This document shows, piece after piece, positions 1 through 10,600 of a DNA stretch of 24,363 nt; the first letter of the stretch is position 1, and every line of letters begins with the position of its first letter. The translations under genes and the position numbers were made by a program. The stretch comes from Hypsibius dujardini. Taxonomy: Eukaryota; Tardigrada; Eutardigrada; Parachela; Hypsibiidae. The notes under the pieces were generated by a model. That model did no database searches. It was not told the origin of the DNA and saw only the letters and a list, made by a program, of their open reading frames with translations. The DNA lies in NCBI GenBank assembly GCA_001579985.1, contig LRSR01003961.1, forward strand, positions 1 to 24,363, read 5' to 3'.

Positions 1-942
1 ATGCCTGTGATGTTTTCTAAGCGTATTCGATGGAAAACAGCCATTTCTGCTTACCCGGAAGAAGGGACGCTGAAAAACAACAATATCACTCAACGTCAGT
101 CAAATTTAACCACATTGGGTACTGTTTTTCAAGGCACGCAAATATTACGTACCTAGTGGGCTGGGTGCAGCTTGTCGAACTACCCGCTCATGTAAGGGCC
201 CGGTTTCCGGCTGGACCGGAACTGGAGGGCTCAACTATGACAAGCAAAAATGTCAACTGAATTTCCGATCATGTGGTCAGATAAGCAAAGTTAAACTACG
301 GCTAGTACCTCGGTATTGGACTGTATAACAGACGGATTGCCGTGGGTACCCTTCAGATAGACAAACATCGCTAGCAACGCCACGAACAGTATCAAAAGCC
401 TTGACGTCATCATTTGACAGAATATTTGGCCGATCGATTAATTGAATAGAATTAAACTAACTGCCGAAAATGGCGCCAAACTTCAAATAAGTTATTAAAA
501 TAACTTCCAGTGCATTAGCTGAATTACGGCCGGCTTATATACTGGCTGATGTGCTTCGTCGGTAAATGCCGCGGAAAAAGGCAGTTGATTTTGTTCGTTC
601 CTGTCGAACGCCTGCACGTCCAAAAATCGCATCAAAGTGGCCGCCTTGCCATTAGAAACTCAAGTGGAGTATTGTGTGAGGAACCATTTGTTAGTTTGGT
701 CTAGTTTAATGTGAAGCGTGCAAGTTGCTCTCAAGACGGTTTAGACAGTGGTCTCCGATTTCGGACTTCCGTTCCTTTTCCCTGCGTATCAGTGCGTTTA
801 CATGCTGCTGTTTTTTATGTCCAACGAACGAAGGCGCTCTGTAATTGCTGTTGGCTATTGTCGTCTGCAAAGTGGGGGACGATCCAAAGTAAAACATGTC
901 TATGCACGACCCCCCCTGTCAGCTGGTGAGACAAATCTTTAA
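1..942. other. Upstream non-coding sequence, no gene recognised
   Basis: I see no convincing gene here. Open frames on both strands are short and overlap one another in the 700-940 stretch. They show no domain, splice pattern or compositional bias typical of coding sequence. A TATATA string near 535-541 and a GGCGCCAAA string near 472 are single motifs and are not treated as promoters. Confidence 0.5.
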
Positions 943-1440
943 ATAAATTATCTAGAGTTAAATTTCTAATTCTAATTCTTAATTCAAACAAACTAAATCT
1001 TACATCTAAGAACTAAATCTTGCATCTAAGATCTATATCTTAAGTCTAAGATCTAAATCTTAAATCAAAATCCTAAATCTAAATATTTAATATAAATCTA
1101 AGACTCACATCCAAATCTAAATTCAAAACTCGAAATCCTGAATCGAAATCTGAAATCTAAAATTTAAATATTAGATTTAAATTTAAAACATAAATATAAA
1201 ACCTAAACCTTTTAATTTAAATCTCAAACTGTCAAACAAATCTCAACAAATCTCAAACTGTCGAACAATCAAAATGTAAAATCTAAATCAAAATTTTCAT
1301 TCGAAATCTAAAATCAAAATGTAAAATGTAAAATGTAAAATGTAAAATGTAAAATGTAAAATCTTAAATTGAAATGGCAGATTGAAATCTAAAATCGAAA
1401 TCCGAATTCTAAATCTAAAATATTTGAATATGGGTACTAA
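943..1440. repeat. Degenerate TAAATC / TCTAAA minisatellite tract
   Basis: About 500 bases are built almost entirely from variants of TAAATC, ATCTAAA and AATCTTAAATC, with very low GC. Between about 1314 and 1364 the unit becomes a near-perfect 7-base GTAAAAT repeat of about six copies. A longer internal direct repeat (AAATCTCAAACTGTC) occurs near 1219 and again near 1248. The hydrophobic minus-strand frame across this tract comes from the repeat and is not a gene. Confidence 0.85.
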
Positions 1441-1929
1441 ATTTAAAGCTCGGCATAGAGACGAACTAACCAAAAAGTCTCGGGCTACTTTAAGATGAAA
1501 AAGATACATTGTCGTTTTCCGGCGGTTAGTGTAAAACATATTTATTGATCCTATGTCCGTCGAACTTTCATGCCAAACTACATCAAAAGTTGGCAATTCT
1601 AGATAGAATAATTTTTTGGGTACTTGAGGATTATGACCTGAAATTGATCGGCAACCTCACTTAAATTCCCAATTAAATGCTTGGTTTTAGGCACATTTTT
1701 AAAGCAAGCTTTAGCCGGACGCATATAGCACGAGGTCAAATCGTAACATCAAATCATCGTAAATGTATTTCGTACAGTCATCGTTTTCTTCTCGCAGAGA
1801 ATTGGCGAGACAATATTTTTAATCGGAAATCATTGATGATATCTTCTTTCTCTCTGTCTGAAGTACAGCTCTGCAGATAAGGGATGGGTCGATACGTAAA
1901 CGAAAGCCCAAGTGTACGTACTTAAACTG
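1441..1929. other. Intergenic sequence upstream of the CUB gene
   Basis: AT-rich sequence between the TAAATC repeat and the TATA box of the downstream gene. No gene, RNA or clear repeat is recognised. Any proximal regulatory sites of the CUB gene should lie here, but none can be named from sequence alone. Confidence 0.4.
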
Positions 1930-1937
1930 TATATAAA
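1930..1937 (+). promoter_or_regulatory. TATA box of the CUB-domain gene
   Basis: The string TATATAAA lies about 110 bases upstream of the ATG at 2046. A start site about 30 bases downstream would leave a 5' UTR of roughly 80 bases, which is reasonable for a short secreted-protein gene. The site is inferred from motif and position only. Confidence 0.55.
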
Positions 1938-2045
1938 CTTAGTTGTAAGCGGAACATATTAACTTGTGCTTTTCAAGTACCATTTTTTATCTCATTTTTA
2001 TTTCCACAAGGAAGCCCATAAATCGAGCTAAAAATATACGGAAGT

Positions 2046-2758
2046 ATGATGTTTATGGCCGTCCTGTTGTTGGTCGTAGTCGCTGCCTCTGCTGTGGCAG
2101 TTCCCCCTATAACTGTCACTGTCCCCGCCACAGGCAAGGCCTATTTCGCGTCCCCCAATTATCCGCAAAACTACCCCAAAGGCGTCCTGGTTGAATACAA
2201 TGTCACCGGACCCGTCGACTTCAGTTTGTTGATGAGCCAAGTGCACAATCTCTGTATTTATGTTTGTTATTATTTCTTCGTACTTTTAGACGAATTAATG
2301 ATACAATTTGATAAGATAAATTCTGTTCTACACTTCAGCAAGTTTTTATTCCAGCTTTTAGACTTGTGACATCTTCCATTCGTTTAGTATAATTTTATAT
2401 AAAATTTAACCTTATTACTTTGCAGTTTGACGTGGTGGAATTTCGACTGTGTGATATTCATTGCGGATATGGCTGCTTCGCGGACTACGTCAACTTCACC
2501 GAGACCGTCAACAGGCGAGACATCAGCCTCACCGGGGATCAGGGAATGCCGTCGGGAATGTGCGGAACAATCAATTCCCCACTTCGCCTTGCTTCGCGAA
2601 CTAATTCTGTGGCGAGTTTTTCGTTGTGATTGATGAAAGCTGACAGCGGATTTGTCTCTATCGCAGTCAGCTATGCCTATTTTCAGATCGTGAGATTTGT
2701 TACCGGCACACGAGGACCATCTTACCAAGGCTTTAACATCTCCGCGACAGGTTAGAAC

Positions 2759-2803
<45 letters not shown>

Positions 2804-3458
2804 GCTTGCCTGCCTGCTTGCCTGCTTGCCTGTCTGTTTATATGTCACCGTCTATGTATAACCTTCCGTTAATACTCTGAAATTTGAATAAATTCCAGCT
2901 CTGGCCCGAGTGGAAACCCGCATTAAGGTTCCCGTAACTGGCAAGGTCTTTATCACCTCTCCTAATTTCCCAGTTGCCAATTACTTCGTGAACCGCGACA
3001 CCATTTATTTTGTGGAAGGCCCGGCTGGTGTCAGACTTGAGGTATTTATAGAATTTGCCGCCTCTCCTGTTTGTCTTTTCCAAATCTTGAACTCATTTCT
3101 AATACATAATTGTAGTTCAATACGGTTGCCTTCGATGTTCAAGCCCTCGACATCTTTGGTGGCCTCCACGATTTTGTGACCATTGCTGAAAGCTCAGTCG
3201 GTTCTTCCAGTATGGAGTTGATTGGCGGTCGTCCATTTTACGACACCCAAGGGCCGAACCAGCTTCGATCTCGTCACAACTATGTAGTAAGTGCCGTAAA
3301 ATTTCCGTTCAACGACTATTTGCAACTTGAATGAAGCCTACTGAAAATAGATTGGCAGGTGAATTTCTTATTTTCTTTCCTTGCAGATAATCGTTTTTAA
3401 ATCGGACGACTTCTTGACCCTTCGTGGATTTAACATCTCTGCCGAATCAGTCCACTAG
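2046..3458 (+). CDS. Secreted protein with two CUB-like domains (six exons)
   Basis: Exons are 2046-2240, 2426-2608 or 2426-2611, 2687-2750, 2899-3041, 3116-3286 and 3387-3458, giving about 276 residues. The first 19 or so residues (MMFMAVLLLVVVAASAVAV) form a signal peptide, so the product should be secreted. Two CUB-like units follow, each opening with a V-P-x-T-G-K-x-[FY]-x-[AT]-S-P-N-[YF]-P motif and closing with G-F-N-I-S-A. The first unit has four cysteines; the second has none. N-glycosylation sequons occur as NVT, NFT and twice NIS. Introns sit at equivalent places in both units: after the strand before F-D-V-V / F-N-T-V, and just before the closing I-V-R-F / I-I-V-F strand. This indicates an internal duplication. 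CUB domains usually mediate extracellular protein or carbohydrate contacts; no catalytic domain is attached and no partner can be inferred. The third exon's upstream donor is ambiguous (GT at 2609 or GC at 2612). The start ATG fits the TATA box at 1930. Confidence 0.85.
2760..2835. repeat. (CTGT)n microsatellite grading into CTGC/CTTG
   Basis: Within the 2751-2898 intron of the CUB gene there are about eleven perfect CTGT units, followed by degenerate TGCTTGCCTGCC units. The tract is pyrimidine-rich on the plus strand. Reverse-strand open frames through it (Q-T-D-R repeats) are artefacts. Confidence 0.95.
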
Positions 3459-3590
3459 AGAAGTTAATTCAACACCCTTTTGCACCTTACCTGACCTGTT
3501 TCTTGCGCGATTCTCAATTCTCGAAATTGTCCGTGAAATTGTTGCGTGCATTGGACTGGCATTTACACATTTCTGCCGTTTGCTACTGAT

Positions 3591-3596
3591 AATAAA
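3591..3596 (+). terminator. Poly(A) signal AATAAA of the CUB gene
   Basis: AATAAA lies 133 bases after the TAG at 3456-3458. Cleavage would be expected near 3610-3620, giving a short 3' UTR. No competing signal lies between the stop codon and this site. Confidence 0.7.
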
Positions 3597-3615
3597 ACGA
3601 TCGCTTCGTCCATGA

Positions 3616-4011
3616 ATTGTCGGTATTGTAGAGCAGAACAGCATGTACCCGTAGTGGGCTTCTTCTATGAAAGTCCTATGCAAAACGTCTTCTTTGTTAT
3701 GTTAATACTTTGTTCTTTCGTTTTCTTACTACACAGTTATGGTCAGGCGATAATTTAACATTTCTTTCGATGAAAACTCACCACGCAGGAAATGTGGTAC
3801 GCATTTTAATTACAAAATTATCGGCTTGAGTGAATCCGTTCTCGCAACACGGTGATTAAAAAGTGCAACTTTAGAAACTCCCAATGAGGTCCATATCACA
3901 GATTGGTCACGTGTCCATAATTCATCGCCAAATTGAGGCCGGCTGCTAAAATAAATCAAGTCGTTCAGTTTGGACAATCATTCCTGTACCCATCCGTGAC
4001 GATATGTTTAT
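3616..4011. other. Spacer between convergent genes
   Basis: This lies between the 3' end of the plus-strand CUB gene and the 3' end of the minus-strand receptor gene. I see no gene. A possible minus-strand ATTAAA (TTTAAT near 3805-3810 on the plus strand) might serve the receptor mRNA, which would imply a long 3' UTR. That is weak. Confidence 0.4.
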
Positions 4012-4440
4012 GTCTGTGTTCGACCTGCCTGTCTGTCGTGTAGTGCCTTTGCCTCTTTCAGCATAGGCCTCGTTGACTTCAGCCTGTCTGTATAATGCCA
4101 GTCTGTCTGTCTGCCTATATAATGGCTATCTCCTGAAGTTGGTTTGCAATCTCACTTTGTCTGACTTGATGATCGTATCATAAATCATAGCTGCAATCCC
4201 TTTCTAGGATGCCCTGATATTGTCTGCCTGTGGCTTAGTGTCTGAATACCAGTCTTGTGCATCGAAATGTATGTATATGCTTCTATCCGTGTTCTGTCTA
4301 GTTCCACGTCTGGCTAGTATATGTGTCTGTAGCCAGCATGTGCCTTGTCTCTCTGTGGTTCCATGTCTGAATCAGTGTTTTCCTGCTGCTGATTGTGTCA
4401 CTATGCTTAATGCATGAATCTAGTTCTATCTGCCTGTGAT
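4012..4440. repeat. Degenerate CTGTCTG/TGCCTG-rich tract
   Basis: Roughly 430 bases rich in CTGTCTG, TGCCTG and TGTCTG words on the plus strand, interrupted by non-repeat sequence. It resembles a decayed version of the CTGT microsatellite at 2760 and lies just past the receptor stop codon, possibly within its 3' UTR. Open frames here are cysteine-rich repeat translations and not genes. Confidence 0.6.
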
Positions 4441-4450
4441 TGCTCCTATC

Positions 4451-4682
4451 TTACGTCTGCACATCTGAGCCTGTCTTGAGCGTACCTTTCCTACTGATAG
4501 CGGAGTTTTGAGCGACTCCCGCAAAGGCCGCATGCAGGGGTGACGTGTAGGGTGCCTCATCCTCATAGACGGTGGGGTTGTTTTCCTGACTGGCGGATGA
4601 CTCCTCCGGCGACTTGGCCGCGGTTGTTTCCTCATCGTATTTGGGATGCCTAGACCGGGAACTGAACGCTTGAATGGAGAAC
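4451..4682 (-). CDS. Receptor exon 10: C-terminal tail and stop
   Basis: After CGTGTAG, one base completes the Arg codon and the frame reads F-S-I-Q-A-F-S-S-R-S-R-H-P-K-Y, continuing the family's H-R-R-F-S-[IL]-Q motif from exon 9. The rest is acidic and Ser/Thr-rich (Y-D-E-E-T-T, V-Y-E-D-E-A-P-Y). The TAA ends at 4451. The 3' boundary is less certain, because AGGAAAG|GTACGC inside the exon resembles a real donor. Confidence 0.8.
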
Positions 4683-7600
4683 CTACACGGGGCGGGGTGC
4701 GGCCCAAAAAGAGAAAGAGGGTGCAAGGGTGCAAGGGTGCAACGCCGACCGTTACCGTCTCATTTTCTTGCAGGCCTTCTCGGCCTGAGCGTCCGCCCAC
4801 CTTCGATGCGGTGCGTGCATCTTCCGGCCGCCCTTTTTCTTAGAGATGTGGGGATTGTCCTTCCGCATGGCCTTGGTTTTGAGGACCTGCATCTGCGAGT
4901 AGAGTCGACGCAGCTCCATCCGGATCTCTCCATGGTCCATGTCTGTGGCGCAAACAACACTCTCAATCCAAAACGATGGCGGGAGTAAATCGGAAAGAGA
5001 AGCTTAATAACGGGTCGTGTTTGCTTTAGTAGCAGAGCCCTTCGTCAAATTGCAAATCGAAAGTTGACCCTGGAGATTCTTCAAAGTCTCGAGTGGTAAT
5101 GTACAAATAATTATACCAACATGATACCAGTACTACTAGGGATGGCATCAAAAATCAAATCAATTCGAATCGAGTCGGTTGTTATATGAAATTCATCTGA
5201 TTTGATTGTAAAATTGATTTGATTTTGATTTGATTTTGAATATTTTTAAGCAATATTTTTCTCCAAAAGCTAGGTAAATGAATGCTTTTTCTCATCCGTT
5301 TGAAGGGACTTTTGAACATAAATTGATTAAACTTTGAGTCGCACCTAGAAATACATTGTCAGACTTGTGAACTGATGCTACTGCCTGTCAGAGCTGACAA
5401 GAATAACCAAACTGATGTGGTTAAATTCTGCGAGGCCCTCTTTTCAAACGCCAATACCGTAAACCTGCGAAACGTAACTGCTAACTGCTGACAGTAATAC
5501 AACTACATTTGCAATTTTTATCAAGCAGTGTTCAACTGCAAATGATCGGCACATTTTGAATCTACAGTAGTTCTGACGACATATTATTATATATATTATT
5601 ATATATATTTTAGTATATATTTTAGTATAGTTATACTTACATTATTTAAGAGTATTTTTTAAAGATTTGACAAACCCTTGCTTTTGTTTAATTCGTATTA
5701 AGCGATGTTCAGAACAACAGTAAGTTCAGTTTGGGAATACGTAAATTTTGGTATCGCGTAATCATCCCTCTCCATGAAGTGCGCAGGTTTTCTATGTTCG
5801 TTGAGGCGGCACAACTGCCGGTACAGGTATACTATACAGTATGTAAAAAGATAGCCCGGCACAAAAATGCTGGAAAGGCTTACCCGCTAACGGGATTTGG
5901 TTGAGTTCGAGATCACCGGCAAAGATGCCATCATTGAGCTTCTCCATCTCCGCGGAGCGACCGGTCTGGCCGTGCTGCTGATTCTTCCGGAATGGATCGT
6001 CTTGCGGTCGAAAAATATACCACATCTAAAAAAAAGAAGTGGACACTTGTAAGCCAACGAAAACGAACGCCTATAACTGCAATAATATAACTCAACTAAA
6101 AAAGGAACGCTCATAAAGGAACAAAAACAAAAGCCTTCAAACGATGAGAACCAGAAACATAACATGTGCATTAGGCGCACCAACAGTGAACAGATACCAT
6201 TAAAGGCAAGAAACGAACAAAACACCAATACACGAATAAAAATTTCAGAACGTAAAAGCGAACGCAAAGGAACACATAAACACGAGCGACAAAGATCGCC
6301 TGTAAACACAAGACAAAGGAACACCCTAAAGGGGCTAGCAAAGACATACGTAAACACAAAAGTAAAAATATTTATTTTGGAGACAAAACATGACTGTACC
6401 TTGCCGCCAAAGATGATGCACATGTTGACGGTAATCGTCAGCTGTGAGCGTGAAAAGTACAAAAGATAAATCACATCGGGATGGACGTCATACCAAATGA
6501 TATGGCGAATAACGTAGAGGCAACCGGACACGATGAGCTCCACGCAGATGGCCGCTGTTAGCAACTTCCGTTCCATGTAGAGGGTCTTGGAGTTTCTTGC
6601 AAGATAGCTCAGATAAATTCCCCAAAACAGGATCAACATCTCCACTGAAAAATGCCAAATTAAGGTTAGCATTTTTGCAAAGTGGAAATGGCTAGAAATG
6701 CAAGACATCTGCAGGGCAAGATTTTCAAAACCTGAACTAAAAACTTGTATTAGGATTAAGCGCTTTCTTGAGCGCAGGAAGGTTTTGCGACAAATTATTT
6801 TTTTAACCCTCTGGTAGCCGGGTGTTTTAGGTATACGGGTAATGCTGGGTCAGCCGAAATTGGCTTAAATAGGAAAAGTACCTAACTTGAATGGTTGACA
6901 TGACTAGGGTTCATTTGACACTTTCCCTGCCCAGATAGTGCCGTGCCGCCTGGCGGCACTGTTGCGCCTCCACACAACAACCTGACAACAACTGACATTT
7001 TGCCAATAGGGAATCAAAACATCTTCCTAGTGAGTTCAATCTTTTCATTGCGCTCGCGATTGCTTGTTTACTTCATTTTCAACTGGATTTTATGGTCGTT
7101 GGCATGAACCCTTTTTAATTTCGAAGCCCGAAATTTTTTTTCCATCACACACTGCAAGTTAGTATACATGCCATTTAAGTTTAAGTTTGACTTAATCAGT
7201 TCTTACCACTTCAAATTTTTTTTTCAAAAGTTTTTACTTTATATTTTACGGTTCTGTTAGAGGATCAAAGCAAAAACCGTATCTAAAAACTCCAAATACT
7301 CGATTTGTTAATCGAGTTTGAAGGAAGAATTAAGCCAGTGTAAGCTGACTGGTACTCAGAGGGTTAAGAAGTCGAAAGTGAAATTGATTCTTGAGAATTA
7401 AAAAAATGCTTCTCCTAAAATGCAAATCTTGAGAACATAATTTTCAAAAATTGTAAGCTTCACCAAAATTTAAATATCATAAAAAGTTAATTTTTTCGAA
7501 CAGCCGGAAACAAAATCAAATTTTCTAATATTGTTTTCATCACAATTCCGAATCAATACCCTCGCAGGAAGAAAGTCAAGCAAAAAATTATTAAACATTC

Positions 7601-10600
7601 TACAATAAAATTCTTATATTAATGGTTTCGGTTATGACAGTTTTACCCATGAGACACGCTGACTGAAGAAATCTACTAAGATCGCAGAAGTAGAATAAAT
7701 AGAGTTAATACGGGGGATGCTTACAGCCTTCTGCAACGAAGTCCCACCAGGGCATCCGGCAGATGCGGTACTTCATGTTGGTGTCGTTGTGCACTCTCGT
7801 CATCAACAGCTCCACCGTCGTCCCAATCCGGTGGAGATCCATCGTTACGCTCGTCCAGGCCGCCATGAAGCCAAGTGTAATAAGGATGATACCGACGTGG
7901 TACTTGACCAGATCCTTATCACGCACATACACGCAGTGGGCCTTCCGGGTGCGGAATTCCGTCACAACCCTGTAATACACGTCGCAAACACAATCACACA
8001 AAAATTTTCTTGCGGCTAATTACAATTAATTAGTTACTTAATACGAGGGGCATGCTCAAATGATTGAAAGTCCATTTTAAAAAAATTAATGGGTGACGAA
8101 ATTTAGTATCCGAAATTTTATTCGGAACCTATAAGGTATTAAAGCTCACTTGTAAAAACGTAAACAATCAGTCGATCGATCATGCATCGTAATAAAAAAG
8201 CTCTCTGAAGCGCTGCCTTCAATTTTAAAAATCATCAATCCCCTCTTGAATGTTTAAACCGTTTGAAAGTAACTTTTAGAGACTTGGCTCCATCTATTGC
8301 AACCGTCTGGAGATACTTTCGTAAATTTCGGGCTGGAAGGAGTGATCTGGAAGATCGACCATCTTCAGGACGCCCCGCAACTGCAGTGACGCGCGCAAAT
8401 GTCTCCGAAGTTCAGCGCCTCATCAAGCAAAACCCTCGCGGAACATGTGAATGGATGGAGCATGAATTGGGCATCGGATCCTCAGTCTTGCAAGTCATTC
8501 TTCATCGAAAGCTAAAAGTCAGAAAAATCTGTGCCAGATGGGTTCCTCACAAGCTGTCAGAGGACCAAAAACAGACACGCAAAGATTTTTCGGAGCAGAT
8601 GATCGAGATATTCAGCAAAGATCCCGAAATCAATCTCAAACGGATCTTCACTGCAGATGAGAAATGTTCTTACTAGTACGATCCTCGTACGAAGCGGATG
8701 TCGATGGAATGAATTTTTTCTGAACAGGCTAGGCCAACGGTCATGCGGCGTGGGCGCAGCATCAAGAAATCCTTCCTCGTCGTCTTCTTCGACTACAAAG
8801 GAATCTACTGTCTCACAACATGTATTCCAGCACCAGGACGTAAGGCCATGAACTCTCACTATTACATCACAAAATGTTTGATGAAGCTGGTAAGGAAGAT
8901 CAGGAAAAGGCGTCCCAACACTGGACCTCGCGGGCTGTTTTTGCTGCAAGACAACGCCTCCTGTCACACCTCTGCACCAACAAAGAAATTCCTAAAAAAG
9001 CCGTGAGCGTGAAGAAACTTGCCACTCTCCATCACCCGCCCTATAGTCTCGACCTTGCACCGTGCGACGTTTTTCTTTTTCCCAAATTGAAGGAAATTCT
9101 GAAGGGCAGGACTTTTCTGAATCAGAAAGAGTTGAACGGTGAAGTGACGTCTGCGCTGAACCAGATCCCCATGAATGGCTTTTTGTTCGTGTTCCAGCAA
9201 TGGCTGGCCCGGTTGAAGAAGTGCATTGAATGCAACGGAGATTATATTGAGAGATTCGAGTGAAATACTGTTTATAAGTTGGAAATAAAAAAAGACATAA
9301 ATGGACTTTCAATCATTTCAGCATGCCCCTCGTAATTATTTGTAGGAGCACATCGCGCAATGTGAGCTAATAGAGACTAACTCATACATCCATAACGCTC
9401 ATGGCTTTTTTGTGCCCCATTTCTACTCTTGCGGAAAAAAACGTCAGTAATTGCAATCTTAATTGAAATCCTTTATGGTGCTCGAAACGGTATCACAGGA
9501 CGTTACAATTTGGCGGCCTATCTTTTTGTCCATACCAAAATGAATCCATAATTGCATCCCAAAACTGGATGCAAAAACAGCTACAATTATGGACTGGGCC
9601 GCATTTGGTTGACCAATCCAGTCTTCCCCAAATGCTCCCCCCTCGATCACAAAATGGTTCGGTAGCATTTGGCATGACCAATCGGTCTCAAGGGGTGAGA
9701 AAACAAATAGAAAAAAATACTGGCCAGAAAATTGAACAATCACCCTTCTTAATTGAAAAAGAGCTCATACCGTTGAGCTAATAGGGACTTACAATAACTA
9801 GTATAATGAAATTCGCAATGAGAAGATACCTTGACTACCAAAACGACTGACTGGTCAATTTGCACTCTACTCGTCCTTTACCAACACTAAGTATTTTTAA
9901 ACTCTGTGCTTAACAAACTATTGAAAGCAACAAGATTTTCTGCATTTCCAGATTTTCAATCTTATTCTGGAAAAACTTCCAAGTGCCAAAAAATTGATGT
10001 TTTCAATGATACTCCGTTTGGTCACCTTTTTACGTGAGGGACTAAAAAGGGTTACAAGCTGCTTTGTCACGCAATATGGAACGGTATTTATGAGAGTAAA
10101 TGTAATCGTTACTAATTTTCCCTGTATTCCGAATAGTGTTTTTCGGAAGGGTCTAGCCCCTAAACACGAAATGCTCTCTAGTAATATGAAATGTAAAAAT
10201 TGCAATATGTTTGTCCGTTCAGTGGGCCACTACATTTTGGCTTTATATTTTAGATGAATATAGAATTGTGACTGCCGCGGGTACGTTCAAGGTGTCATTA
10301 ATTTACACTGTATATCAATAAAAAGTAAAATTTGCGCGACATTAGCAGCATTAACTTACTTGTAGAGTTTGAGGATGACGCCGCAGTAGAAGAATACGAA
10401 GCCGAGCTCGCGAAACCACGGTTCCGCTAGGCAGAGGTGGAAACTCGGGTGGAAGTATCGGATGATCACGCTGCAGTAGATCATGATGGCGCCGAGAACC
10501 ATCTTCTCCAGCAGCGGCCACGTCGCCGATGCGATCACCTATACACGCACAAATGTATATCAAATATTCTTAAAACAAATAAAAATAATTGCTCACTTAA

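Larger units (their letters stand above)
9333..10359 (-). other. Remainder of receptor intron 5
   Basis: No gene is recognised. The stretch at 9546-9690 has a local inverted repeat and a direct repeat, listed separately. The rest is AT-rich with short frames on both strands and no family resemblance. Confidence 0.55.

Noticed and set aside
2384-2848. Minus-strand 154-residue frame rich in Q-T-D-R
   Set aside because: It translates the reverse of the CTGT microsatellite and the antisense of CUB exons.
4426-4800. 124-residue Arg/Pro-rich minus-strand frame
   Set aside because: It is the shifted-frame shadow of receptor exon 10, whose correct frame continues the H-R-R-F-S-I-Q motif.
5137-5775. 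AGGGATG ends that might mark a hAT-type element
   Set aside because: Only about seven bases match, the rest of the ends differ and no 8-bp target duplication is present. Similar AGGGATG strings at 1883 and 16647 also lack partners.
5887-6708. 273-residue hydrophobic minus-strand open frame
   Set aside because: It is exon 7 of the receptor read through its intron into exon 8 in the wrong frame. Splice sites at 6400/6399 and 6026/6025 and family resemblance explain both ends.
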